This document shows positions 32,170-42,540 of a DNA stretch of 64,000 nt, piece by piece. The position numbers were made by a program, and so were the translations under genes. The stretch comes from Phenylobacterium immobile (ATCC 35973). GTDB taxonomy: Bacteria; Pseudomonadota; Alphaproteobacteria; Caulobacterales; Caulobacteraceae. The stretch covers positions 1,116,001-1,180,000 of the forward strand of contig NZ_CVJQ01000001.1 in NCBI RefSeq assembly GCF_001375595.1, written 5' to 3'. The notes below the pieces were generated by a model. It made no database searches and was not told the DNA's origin. It saw nothing but the letters and a program-made list of their open reading frames with translations. Numbering within the stretch: the first letter of the stretch is position 1; each line of letters begins with the position of its first letter.

Positions 32170-33543
32170 ATGCAGGCGACATCTCAAATAGCGGGCGGCG
32201 CCCGATTTGGCGTCGATCGCGCCCAGTGGCGCGCGCTGGGCAAGCTGGCGATCCCGCTGATGCTCGCCGCCTTCCTTCAGAACACCTACCAACTGGTCGA
32301 CGCGCTTTGGCTGGGCCGGTTGGGCACCGACGCCATGGCGTCCGTGGCCGTCAGCATTCCGGTCTCGGCGGTGCTGATCGCCCTGGGCGGCGGTCTGGCC
32401 GTCGCGGCCTCCACCCTGGTGTCGCAGTTCGCCGGCAAGGGTCAGCCCGAACAGATTCGCAAGGTCGCCGTGCAGGGCCTGCTGATGTCCTTCTGCGCAT
32501 CGGTGCTGATCGGCTTGATCGGAATGATCGCCGCACCGTTCGCCATCCGCCTGCTGGGTGCGACGCCGGAGATCGCGCCTGCGGCCACCGGCTTCCTGCA
32601 GGTGACCATGGCGGGCATCGTCTTCACCTTCAATGTGGCCGTCGCCCAGGCGGTCCTGCGTGGGCGCAGCCTGGTGCGGGACGCCTTGTCCATCGTCGCG
32701 GCCACCGTCGCGATCAACGCTGTCGTTGCGCCGGTGCTGATCTTCGGCCTGCTTGGCGCGCCCGCCATGGGGGTGATGGGCGCCGCCTGGTCCACCCTGC
32801 TGGCGCAGGGGATCGCGGCGGCGGCGAGCACGGCCTTGCTGTTTCACGACCGCCGCGGCGTCGGCCTGCGGATTTCCGACTTCGTCTTCGACAAGGCGCT
32901 GTCGGCCAGGTTCCTGAAGATCGGCGGCCCCGCCTCGATCGAGCAGAGCGTCAGCCAGATGAACTTCGTCATGATGACGGTGCTCGTCGCGCACTTCGGC
33001 GCCATGGCGCTGGCGACCTATGGCATCGGCATCCGGTTGCTGATCTTCGCGGCGGTGCCCTCGATGGGCATCTCGCTGTCGACCGCGGTGCTGGTCGGCT
33101 CGGCGATCGGCGCCGGCGACCGCGAGGCGGCGGCCACGGCGGCCCGCATGGGCGCGCGGATCGGCTTCATCGCCGGCGCGCTCGAAGGCCTGCTGATCTT
33201 CCTGGCGGCGCCGGCGATCGGCGCGGCCTTTGCGCCGGGTCAGCCGATGCTGCAGGCGGAGGTGACCACCTATCTGCACATCGCGGCCTTCAGCTACGCG
33301 GCCATGGCCTATAACGGCGGGATGGCCGGGGCCTATCGCGGCGCCGGTTCGACCCGGATCGCCATGTGGCTGATCATGGCGCAGTCGTGGATGTTCCAAC
33401 TGCCGACGGCCTACCTGCTGTCGCGGCACACGCCCTTGCTGGCGCACGGCATCTGGTACTCGACGCCCATCGCCAACAACATGACCATGCTCATCACCAC
33501 CCTGATCTTCCTGCGGGGAAACTGGAGCCGGCCCAAGGCCTAG
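32170..33543 (+). CDS. MATE family efflux transporter
   Basis: A 457-residue protein with about 12 membrane segments in the MATE duplicate-six layout. It opens LGKLAIPLMLAAFLQNTYQL then VDALWLGRLGTDAMASVAVS; the second half begins FLKIGGPASIEQSVSQMNFV. These are the paired helix-1/helix-7 signatures of NorM-type cation-coupled exporters. GAGGGG precedes the ATG at 32170. Its stop overlaps the convergent regulator gene by four bases. It may export the toxic starting compound or an intermediate of the neighbouring pathway; alternatively it is an independent drug pump. Confidence 0.88.
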   Translation: MQATSQIAGGARFGVDRAQWRALGKLAIPLMLAAFLQNTYQLVDALWLGRLGTDAMASVAVSIPVSAVLIALGGGLAVAASTLVSQFAGKGQPEQIRKVAVQGLLMSFCASVLIGLIGMIAAPFAIRLLGATPEIAPAATGFLQVTMAGIVFTFNVAVAQAVLRGRSLVRDALSIVAATVAINAVVAPVLIFGLLGAPAMGVMGAAWSTLLAQGIAAAASTALLFHDRRGVGLRISDFVFDKALSARFLKIGGPASIEQSVSQMNFVMMTVLVAHFGAMALATYGIGIRLLIFAAVPSMGISLSTAVLVGSAIGAGDREAAATAARMGARIGFIAGALEGLLIFLAAPAIGAAFAPGQPMLQAEVTTYLHIAAFSYAAMAYNGGMAGAYRGAGSTRIAMWLIMAQSWMFQLPTAYLLSRHTPLLAHGIWYSTPIANNMTMLITTLIFLRGNWSRPKA

Positions 33544-34496
33544 AAGCGTTCGCGGTAGGCCTGCGGATTGATGTTCAGCAGTCTGGTGAAGCTGCGGCGC
33601 ATGGTTTCGTCGGACCCGAAGCCGCAGGCGCGGGCGGCCTGGGCGACGCTGGCGCGTTCCTCCAGCATGCGCTTGGCGGCCTCGACGCGCATCCGCTCGA
33701 CGGCGCGGGCGGGGGTTTCGCCGGTCATCTCGCGATAATGGCGTGAGAAGCTGCGCGGGCTCATGCCGGCGCGGTCGGCGAGCACGGGGAGGGACAGGTC
33801 CTGGCGCAGCGCGCCGGCGATCCAGGCGTGCAGGGCGTCGAAGCGGCCGCCTTCCTGCAACGCCAGCGCCGCGCTGAATTGCGACTGGCCGCCCGGGCGC
33901 TTCAGGAAGACCACCAATTGCCGGGCTACGGCCAGCGCCGTGGCGCGCCCGAGGTCTTCTTCGACCAGGGCCAAGGCCAGGTCGATGCCGGCGGTGACCC
34001 CGGCCGAGGTCCAGATCCTGCCGTCGCGGATGAAGATCGGCTCCGGATCGAGGCGGACCTGGGGGTAGCGGCGCGCGAAGTCGGCGCAATGGTCCCAGTG
34101 GGTGACGGCGCGCCGACCGTCGAGCAGGCCCGCGGCGGCCAGCAGGAAGGCGCCGCTGCACACCGACGCGACCCGCCGCGCATCCGCCGCCGCCTCTTGC
34201 ACGAAGGCGACGATATCCGGCGCCTCGCAGGCGGCGTCGACGCCGCGCCCGCCGGCGCAGATCAGAGTGTCCAGGGGGAGTTCGACGCCGGCGAAGGGGG
34301 TCGCCGCGAGGGCCAGGCCGGCGGTCGTGAGGATCGACGCCTCCCGGGCGATCACCACCGGCGCATAGGGCGTCTCGCCCCCGGCGGCGACGTAGCGCTC
34401 GTTGGCGGTGGCGAAGACCTGCAGCGGCCCTGCGACGTCAAGCAACTGGGCGCGATCGAAGGTGAGGATCGCGACGCGGCGCGGCGGGTTTGGCAT
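33540..34496 (-). CDS. GlxA/FtrA-type regulator: DJ-1/PfpI domain fused to AraC HTH (InhR-like)
   Basis: A protein of about 318 residues. The N-terminal DJ-1/PfpI-like domain (VAILTFDRAQLLDVAGPLQV to about residue 180, nucleophile elbow SVCSGAFLLAAAG) is a ligand sensor. The C-terminal AraC/XylS domain has ADRAGMSPRSFSRHYREMTG, VERMRVEAAKRML and the second helix-turn-helix VAQAARACGFGSDETMRRSF. It is transcribed divergently from the isonitrile hydratase gene, the arrangement known for inhR/inhA in Pseudomonas. The ATG at 34496 is chosen because an upstream alternative (34529) would place coding sequence over a perfect palindrome. Confidence 0.85.
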   Translation of the reverse strand: MPNPPRRVAILTFDRAQLLDVAGPLQVFATANERYVAAGGETPYAPVVIAREASILTTAGLALAATPFAGVELPLDTLICAGGRGVDAACEAPDIVAFVQEAAADARRVASVCSGAFLLAAAGLLDGRRAVTHWDHCADFARRYPQVRLDPEPIFIRDGRIWTSAGVTAGIDLALALVEEDLGRATALAVARQLVVFLKRPGGQSQFSAALALQEGGRFDALHAWIAGALRQDLSLPVLADRAGMSPRSFSRHYREMTGETPARAVERMRVEAAKRMLEERASVAQAARACGFGSDETMRRSFTRLLNINPQAYRERF

Positions 34497-34510
34497 AAAA
34501 CGAGGGGCCT

Positions 34511-34526
34511 TTGGCGATTTCGCCAA
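34511..34526. promoter_or_regulatory. Palindrome between regulator and isonitrile hydratase genes
   Basis: TTGGCGATTTCGCCAA has perfect 7-bp arms around TT and sits in the 85-bp divergent gap, about 55 bp upstream of the hydratase start. It is a good candidate operator for the AraC-type regulator or another dimeric repressor. Confidence 0.5.
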
Positions 34527-34581
34527 CACTTTCCGCCCTAGAGTGGATCGTCAATAGGGCTTCTGACCAAAGGAAAGAGCG

Positions 34582-35259
34582 ATGGGCGTGCGGTTTGGAA
34601 TTCTGGCCTTCCCCAATGTGCAGCAACTGGACCTGACGGGCCCCTATGAGGTGTTCGCCTCTGCGCCGGACGCCGAGGTCCATCTCGTCTGGAAGAGCCT
34701 TGAGCCGCTGAAGGCCTCGACCGGGCTGTCCTTGACGCCGACGGCGACCTTCGCCGACTGCCCGCAGCTGGACGTCCTGTGCGTGCCGGGGGGCGCAGGG
34801 GTCAACGCGCCGATGGAAGACGCCGAGACCTTGGACTTCATCCGAAAGCAGGCCGCCGGCGTGCGTTACCTGACCTCGGTCTGCACCGGGTCGCTGGTGC
34901 TGGGCGCCGCCGGGCTGCTGAAGGGCAAGAAGGCCACCTCGCACTGGAACGCGGCGGACCTGCTCGCCCAGTTCGGCGCGGAGCCGACCCAGGGGCGGGT
35001 CGTGCGCGACGGCGACCTGTTCACCGCCGGCGGCGTCACCAGCGGCATCGACTTCGGCCTGGTGATCGTCGCGGAACTGTTCGGCGAGGCGACAGCCCAG
35101 CGCATCCAGCTGATGATCGAATACGCCCCGCAGCCGCCGTTCAATTCGGGGACGCCGGAGACAGCGCCAGCGGCGGTGTTGGCCGACGCCAAGGCGCGCG
35201 CCGCGGGCTCACGCCAGGCGCGCGAGGCGATCATCGCCAGGGTGATGGCCCAGGCCTGA
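34582..35259 (+). CDS. inhA: Isonitrile (isocyanide) hydratase, DJ-1/PfpI family
   Basis: A 225-residue protein that matches cyclohexyl-isocyanide hydratase of Pseudomonas in length and in catalytic positions: Asp17 in QQLDLTGPYEVF, nucleophile Cys101 and Thr102 in TSVCTGSLVLGAAGLL. Glu23 of the DJ-1 fold is also present. The enzyme hydrates isonitriles to N-substituted formamides in the cytoplasm. GGAAAG precedes the ATG. The divergent GlxA-type regulator supports the assignment. A role in detoxifying natural isonitrile antibiotics is plausible. Confidence 0.85.
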   Translation: MGVRFGILAFPNVQQLDLTGPYEVFASAPDAEVHLVWKSLEPLKASTGLSLTPTATFADCPQLDVLCVPGGAGVNAPMEDAETLDFIRKQAAGVRYLTSVCTGSLVLGAAGLLKGKKATSHWNAADLLAQFGAEPTQGRVVRDGDLFTAGGVTSGIDFGLVIVAELFGEATAQRIQLMIEYAPQPPFNSGTPETAPAAVLADAKARAAGSRQAREAIIARVMAQA

Positions 35260-35276
35260 CCGGCTCGACCTGCGCA

Positions 35277-35302
35277 GATCGCCCTGCTAGGCCAGGGCGA
35301 TC
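35277..35302 (+). terminator. Hairpin after the isonitrile hydratase gene
   Basis: GATCGCCCTG (35277-35286) and CAGGGCGATC (35293-35302) make a perfect 10-bp stem with an outer CTGCG/CGCAG pair, just past the stop at 35259. There is no clear T-run; it lies 22 bp before the TetR gene. Confidence 0.5.
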
Positions 35303-35323
35303 CTCCGCAGAGACTTCGTCCGC

Positions 35324-35932
35324 ATGCGAAAAATAGACCCCGCCCGGCATGAAGAGCGTCGGCGGCAGATCATGGAGGCCGCAGGCCGCTGCCTGGCGCG
35401 AGACGGCTTTCGCGGCGCGACCATGGCGCGCATCTGCGCCGAGGCGGGCATGAGCCCCGGCAACGTCTACCACTACTTCGAGAGCAAGGAGGCGATCGTC
35501 GCGGCCCGGGCGCAGACGGTCCTGGCGCGGTGGGCGGAGGCTTTCGCCGAACTGATCGCCGGCGGCGATCCCCTTTCCCTGCTGCCGTCCAAGGTGCTGG
35601 CGCTTTCCGCCCGCTCAGAAGCGGGGCTCAACCAGAGCCTGAACCAGGTGAACTACGAGACGCTGGCGGAGGCGGCGCGAAACCCGGCGATGGCCGAGAT
35701 CGTCAAGCGCCACAGCGACGGCGTGCGCAGCCTGTTTCGTGAGTTCCTGCAGAACGCTCAGGCGCGCGGCCAGGTCGATGCGGGGCTGGACGCCGATGCG
35801 GCGGCCTCGGCCTTGCTCGGCATGAGCCAGTCGGCCCGAGAATGGAAGGCGCGCGATCCGGAGTTTGACCTCGCCTCGTACCTGGCCCTGCTGGACGACC
35901 TGGCGCGACGCATGCTCGCGCCGTCGCGCTGA
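35324..35932 (+). CDS. TetR-family transcriptional repressor
   Basis: A 202-residue protein of ordinary TetR length. The DNA-binding part reads RRRQIMEAAGRCLARDGFRG then ATMARICAEAGMSPGNVYHY FESKEAIV, and the ligand domain is all helix. It lies 126 bp upstream of the first Rieske oxygenase gene, with a palindrome TTAGAA...TTCTAA between them, so it most likely represses that oxygenase. It could also control other units. The ligand is probably the oxygenase substrate. Confidence 0.88.
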   Translation: MRKIDPARHEERRRQIMEAAGRCLARDGFRGATMARICAEAGMSPGNVYHYFESKEAIVAARAQTVLARWAEAFAELIAGGDPLSLLPSKVLALSARSEAGLNQSLNQVNYETLAEAARNPAMAEIVKRHSDGVRSLFREFLQNAQARGQVDAGLDADAAASALLGMSQSAREWKARDPEFDLASYLALLDDLARRMLAPSR

Positions 35933-35954
35933 GCTGGCCGCTGAGGGCCAAACC

Positions 35955-35998
35955 TTGACAACGGCCGGCTTCCGGAGAAGTTAGAACAATCATTCTAA
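35955..35998 (+). promoter_or_regulatory. Candidate promoter with TetR-type operator for the Rieske gene
   Basis: A consensus -35 element TTGACA (35955-35960) is followed by TTAGAACAATCATTCTAA (35981-35998), an 18-bp near-palindrome with perfect TTAGAA/TTCTAA outer arms that would cover the -10 region. The placement is typical of TetR repression. The oxygenase ATG is 61 bp further on. Confidence 0.55.
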
Positions 35999-36058
35999 GA
36001 AAAGGCGCCACGGCCCACTGAAGCCTGGAAGCGCCTGGTGATTGGAGGATTCGTTCAA

Positions 36059-37396
36059 ATGCTGCTGACGTCCGGCAAGCCGTTCCACGACTATGTCGAT
36101 GTCGAGAACGCGACGGTCGACCGGACGATCTTCTCCGACCAGGCGATCTATGACGCCGAGCTGGAGCGGATATTCGCCCGCGCCTGGAACTTCATGTGCC
36201 ACGAAAGCCAGATCCCCAGGCCGGGCGACTTCCTTCTGAATTTCATCGGCGAGGAGTCGGTGATCGCGACTCGCGACAAGAAAGGCGAATTGCAGGTCCT
36301 GCTGAACAGCTGTCGGCACCGGGGCAACGCGGTGTGCCGGGCCGAACAGGGCAATGCGCGGTCGTTCCTGTGCACCTATCACGGCTGGACCTATGGCCTC
36401 GATGGCAAGCTCATCGGGGTGCCTGGCTACAAGGATTTCTACCACGAGCAACTGGACAAGAGCCAATGGGGCCTCGTCAGCGCCGCCAAGGTGGCGAGCT
36501 ACAAGGGCTGGGTGTTCGCCACCATGGATCCGGAGGCGCCGGACCTAGAGGAATATCTTGGACCGGTGGGTCGCATCGGCATCGACCTGTGCGCGTCGCG
36601 CGGGGACATGATCGCGGTCGAAGGCGTCCAGAAGAACATCATCGGCTGCAACTGGAAATTGGCGGTCGATAACCTCTTTGATTACTACCACGTGGCCATC
36701 ACCCACGCCTCGGCCTTCATGACCGAGTTCATGCCGGGCCGGAACGCCGCGCGCCGCGCCGCGGGCCAGAATCCGATGAACCATCGGGTCCTGCTGGGCG
36801 ACTATGGCCACGCCATCGGCGGGCCGAAGGTGCCGCAGGAGGAATGGGACGCCATCGGCCTCGAGGACACGGGCCCGATCAACGAGGAATGGCGCAAGGG
36901 GCCCGTCGCGCAGGAGGCCCTGGGCGAGGCGGCGTCCGCGCTGCGGGGCCAGCCGAACATCTGGCCGAATCTTTGGCTGACCGGCGGCGGCAGCCAGTTC
37001 AGCCTGCGCCTGCCCAAGGGACCGCACGCCACCGAGATCTGGTGGTTCACCTTTGTCGACAAGAACCAGCCGCCGGAGATGCAGGCGCTGCGCGCCAAGC
37101 TGAGCACGCGTGCGTTCGGACCCGCGGGCATGCTGGAGCAGGAAGACGGCGAGAACTGGGATCAATCGACGCGGGCGACCCGCGGGCCGATCGCGCGGCG
37201 CTATCCGCTGAATTACCAGATGAACCTGCGCCGCGGAGAACCGACGATCACCGAGCAGGGCGTCCCCTACATCGACGCGGCGATCAACGAGCACGGGCAA
37301 CTCTGGACCTATCTCGCCTGGGCCGAGTGGATGGATGCGGAAAGCTGGGCCGACCTGAAGGCCAACCGCACGCCGACGCCGCGCGCGCCGTTCTGA
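36059..37396 (+). CDS. Rieske non-heme iron oxygenase, alpha subunit
   Basis: A 445-residue ring-hydroxylating-type oxygenase. The Rieske [2Fe-2S] ligands are Cys85-x-His87 (CRHRGN) and Cys105-x2-His108 (CTYHGW). The mononuclear iron site is DNLFDYYHVAITH with Asp208, His211 and His216, and a C-terminal carboxylate is expected near QEDGENWDQ. GGAGGA nine bases before the ATG at 36059 decides the start. There is no beta subunit, ferredoxin or reductase gene nearby, so electrons must come from elsewhere. It is strongly similar to the second Rieske protein at 57155. It likely hydroxylates or demethylates an aromatic or similar ring. Confidence 0.9.
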   Translation: MLLTSGKPFHDYVDVENATVDRTIFSDQAIYDAELERIFARAWNFMCHESQIPRPGDFLLNFIGEESVIATRDKKGELQVLLNSCRHRGNAVCRAEQGNARSFLCTYHGWTYGLDGKLIGVPGYKDFYHEQLDKSQWGLVSAAKVASYKGWVFATMDPEAPDLEEYLGPVGRIGIDLCASRGDMIAVEGVQKNIIGCNWKLAVDNLFDYYHVAITHASAFMTEFMPGRNAARRAAGQNPMNHRVLLGDYGHAIGGPKVPQEEWDAIGLEDTGPINEEWRKGPVAQEALGEAASALRGQPNIWPNLWLTGGGSQFSLRLPKGPHATEIWWFTFVDKNQPPEMQALRAKLSTRAFGPAGMLEQEDGENWDQSTRATRGPIARRYPLNYQMNLRRGEPTITEQGVPYIDAAINEHGQLWTYLAWAEWMDAESWADLKANRTPTPRAPF

Positions 37397-37476
37397 CGCC
37401 GGACCTGGGCCGCGTCGGGCGGCCAAGGAATTCTCTATCGCAGAGATCATATCAATCGATTGGACGCCCGGGCGGG

Positions 37477-39729
<2,253 letters not shown>

Positions 39730-39778
39730 CGCCCCCGCGGGCCCTAGAGCTCAGGAAGCCGCCTTCTATTGAGGCAGG

Positions 39779-39806
39779 CCGCAGGCGCGTTCGCGCCTGC
39801 GGTCTT
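39779..39806 (+). terminator. Rho-independent terminator of katG
   Basis: CCGCAGGCGC (39779-39788), loop GTTC, GCGCCTGCGG (39793-39802) form a perfect 10-bp stem followed by TCTTT, 50 bp after the katG stop. Confidence 0.7.
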
Positions 39807-39868
39807 TGATCGCATCGAGACTTCCGGCCAAAGCCCTAGCTTGCGGCGGTAAACTGGGGAGCGCGACT

Positions 39869-41722
39869 ATGGGCGATGCGATCATCACCACCGAGCGGAC
39901 GGGCTACGTGGTTGCGTTGCCGACAGGCGATCGCGCGCCGCTGATCGTCAAGGGCCGGCCGGTGAAGACCTTCCGCGAGGGTTGGCGCGACGACGGCGTC
40001 TCGCAGCTTGGCCCTGAGACTTTCGCCCTGCACCTGGCCCATGACGAGACGCAGAGCCATGTCGCGTGGATTCTCGACCGGTCCGGCCGGCACATTGGCG
40101 CCATCAACCGCGATTTTCGCGAAGGGGCCGCCGAGCTTCATGCGCGGCCGACCTCAGGGGAGGCTACGCCCTTCGTCGCCCTCGGGACGATCTGGGCCGA
40201 CCTGACGGGCCAGGGCGCGCGGCCGCTCACGCGCGACGGGGCGATGTTCACGCCGGGCCGGCTGGAGCGCCGCTTTGTGGTCGAACCCCTGGGCCGCAGC
40301 TTCTTCCTCATCACCATCGGCCTGAGAAAGGCCGAGGACCGCACGATCATCGTCAGCGACGAGATGGTCTTCCTGGGCGACAGCCTGGACGAGCTTGACC
40401 CCAAGATCGCCGCGATGGTCTGGGAGCAGGTGCATGCGCAGGTCCGTTCGGTGGGGCGCATCGCCGGCGCAGCGCCGTCGCGCTCCGCCCGGATGGCGCA
40501 GGCCGCCGCCGAGATTGTCGAGTTCGACCAGGCGGTCGCGGACGATCTCGCCCGGCTCGATGCGGACCCTGCCAACCTCGCGGCGAAGGCCAAGGTCCTG
40601 GACGCGACCGGGTTCGACGGCGCGCGGTTCCAGGCGGCCAATCCACATCTGGGAATCTCCGAGGCGGCGTTGAGCGCGCATCACGCCTTTCTGGCGGCCC
40701 GCGAAATCGTGCCGGTGGCGGCCGACAATGGCCGCAAGGCTGCGGGGTTCGCGCGGCTGAAGCCCCTGGTCCGCGCTTTCGCCGATACGCCGGCGCTCAA
40801 GAAGCGGGTCCTGGCCCGCGCCGGGCGCGCGCAGATGGCGGCCATGCTGGCGGCGGGCTCGCCGGCGGCGCGGCCGTTGGTCAACGGCCAGGTGGAACAG
40901 GCGCCCGACAACTATCTGAAGGCGGTGATCGCTGGCGCCGGCGCGATCGGCGGCAAGCCAGTGCTGATCATCGGCGACAGCCACAGCTATCTCTATTCGG
41001 CCCGCGACCTGGCCGGCGCCGACGCCTGGCCGGCGGATCTGTGGATGTTCTGCCCCGGCGGGACGGCGGCGGGCCTGGCCAACCGGCAGTCGCGGCTGCG
41101 CTATGGCGCCCGCATCCAGCGGATGGTGGCCAGGCTGCGCGAGATCGAGGGCGGGGCGGACCTGCCGATCCTGTTCAAGTTTGGCCAGGTGGACCTGGAG
41201 TTCACCTACCAGCACAAGCGCATCCAGGCGGACCTGCGGCAGTTCGATCGGCGCCACTTCGATGCTTTTGTCGCCAGCGTCGTCGAGCGCTACCTGGCCT
41301 ATCTATCCGGCCTGTTTCCCGAGGATGAGCGGGCGCAGATCAACGTCTGCTCGGTCTTCCCGCCGGTGTTGTCGGATGAGGCCTGGGCGACAGGCTATCT
41401 GAACGCCAACCGCACGATCGAGCACGACCTGACCGCGGAGCAGGCCGCCTCGTTGATGGCCGATGTCCAGAAGCTGGACATTCCGACGCTCGCCGAGCGC
41501 GCGGTGCTTCATCGGGACTTCAACGCTGCCTTGCGGACGGCGGCGACGGCCGCGGGCTTCCCGTTCGTCAACGACTTTGAGCTGTACATGAGCGGGACGG
41601 GCAAGCAGGTCGACGACTACTTCGCTGGCGCAAAGCAAGGCCGCGACTGGCACGTCGACCGTCTACGTGCGCGCAATGCGGCGGCGAGCGTGCTGAAAGT
41701 GGTGCTCTCCGCGGACCGCTAG
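39869..41722 (+). CDS. Large protein with C-terminal SGNH-hydrolase-like domain
   Basis: A 617-residue protein with no signal peptide or membrane segment. The C-terminal third looks like an SGNH/GDSL domain: VLIIGDSHSYLYSARDL near residue 370 (catalytic-type GDSH), LFKFGQVDLEFTY as the block with Gly, and RDWHVDRLR near 595 with the Asp-x-x-His order changed to HVD. The N-terminal half (about 1-350) matches nothing I know and includes SDEMVFLGDSLDELDPKIAA. GGGGAG precedes the ATG at 39869. Similar GDSH domains act on acylated glycans. It ends four bases into the convergent M23 gene. The function is unassigned. Confidence 0.65.
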   Translation: MGDAIITTERTGYVVALPTGDRAPLIVKGRPVKTFREGWRDDGVSQLGPETFALHLAHDETQSHVAWILDRSGRHIGAINRDFREGAAELHARPTSGEATPFVALGTIWADLTGQGARPLTRDGAMFTPGRLERRFVVEPLGRSFFLITIGLRKAEDRTIIVSDEMVFLGDSLDELDPKIAAMVWEQVHAQVRSVGRIAGAAPSRSARMAQAAAEIVEFDQAVADDLARLDADPANLAAKAKVLDATGFDGARFQAANPHLGISEAALSAHHAFLAAREIVPVAADNGRKAAGFARLKPLVRAFADTPALKKRVLARAGRAQMAAMLAAGSPAARPLVNGQVEQAPDNYLKAVIAGAGAIGGKPVLIIGDSHSYLYSARDLAGADAWPADLWMFCPGGTAAGLANRQSRLRYGARIQRMVARLREIEGGADLPILFKFGQVDLEFTYQHKRIQADLRQFDRRHFDAFVASVVERYLAYLSGLFPEDERAQINVCSVFPPVLSDEAWATGYLNANRTIEHDLTAEQAASLMADVQKLDIPTLAERAVLHRDFNAALRTAATAAGFPFVNDFELYMSGTGKQVDDYFAGAKQGRDWHVDRLRARNAAASVLKVVLSADR

Positions 41723-42408
41723 CGCAACTGCGCGGTGATCAGGCGCGTGGCGTCCATCCGGCGACCGCCGGGATCGATCATCTCGAGATGGACGTGGTCG
41801 GTGATTCCCCCGGGATAGCGCGCCTGCAAGGTCTGGGCGTGGCCGATCGGGGCGCCGAGGCGAACGAGCTGGCCGACCTGCACCGCTGGCTCGACGTAGA
41901 AGACACGGGCGGCGATCTTCAAGGCGGGGTTGTCGATCTCGACATAGAAAAGGCCGCTGTCCCCGGCGTAAGGGAAGCCGATCTTGGTGACAAAGCCGGA
42001 GATGGGCGCGCGCACAGCCTGACCGGCGACGGCGACATAGTCGACCCCGGCATGCTCGCGTTGGCCGCCGTCGCGCGAAGCCCCGAAGGCCCCGCTGCCA
42101 TAGGCGTCTGCGCCGCGAGGCGCAGCGCCGGTGGGATTGACCAAATCGGCTGCGCCATCGCCGTCGATGTCCCTGCCGAGCCAGACGACGTGGCGGGGCC
42201 GCGCCGTCTCGACGCGCGGGGCCTGCAGGACCTGCAGCAGGGGCTGGGCCACGTGGCGCTCGACCGCGCCATGATTGATCACGCCGATGGCGAAGGCAGG
42301 GGCGGCGATCAAGGTGAGAAGGGCGGCGCCGAGCAGCCGCTCGCCCGCCAGTCGGCGGGTGGCCGCGGCGCGCAGGCCGCGTAGCTTTTCAAGGGTCATG
42401 ACGGCCAA
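41719..42408 (-). CDS. M23-family metallopeptidase-like protein with an EF-hand-type loop
   Basis: A 229-residue exported or anchored protein: hydrophobic segment LLGAALLTLIAAPAFAIGVI (about 25-44), then a domain with LytM-type zinc ligands His119 and Asp123 (REHAGVDY) and His205-x-His207 (TDHVHLEM). Between them lies the usual GFVTKIGFPY strand. A short insertion at residues 80-88, DIDGDGAAD, has the Asp spacing of an EF-hand/dockerin calcium loop. It should act in the periplasm on peptidoglycan cross-links, possibly in a calcium-sensitive way. It is a single-gene unit. Confidence 0.8.
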   Translation of the reverse strand: MAVMTLEKLRGLRAAATRRLAGERLLGAALLTLIAAPAFAIGVINHGAVERHVAQPLLQVLQAPRVETARPRHVVWLGRDIDGDGAADLVNPTGAAPRGADAYGSGAFGASRDGGQREHAGVDYVAVAGQAVRAPISGFVTKIGFPYAGDSGLFYVEIDNPALKIAARVFYVEPAVQVGQLVRLGAPIGHAQTLQARYPGGITDHVHLEMIDPGGRRMDATRLITAQLR

Positions 42409-42481
42409 GTGGGGCCTGCCTGCCTGGATCGGGATGCGTCACGTCGCCGCTTTTCATCAGGCGTCGGGAACAAAATTTCGA

Positions 42482-42518
42482 CAAAAGAAAACGGGCGCGC
42501 CGAGGAGGGCGCGCCCGT
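42482..42518 (-). terminator. Rho-independent terminator of the outer-membrane barrel gene
   Basis: ACGGGCGCGCC (42491-42501) and GGCGCGCCCGT (42508-42518) are perfect 11-bp arms. On the minus strand they are followed by a T-rich run (complement of 42482-42490), about 22 bp after the stop at 42541. Confidence 0.85.
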
Positions 42519-42540
42519 CGGGTCGATTGTCGAGTGGTTC

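Noticed and set aside
32062-34161. 699-residue open frame antisense to the MATE gene
   Set aside because: It spans two genes and an intergenic gap and has no protein-like motifs.
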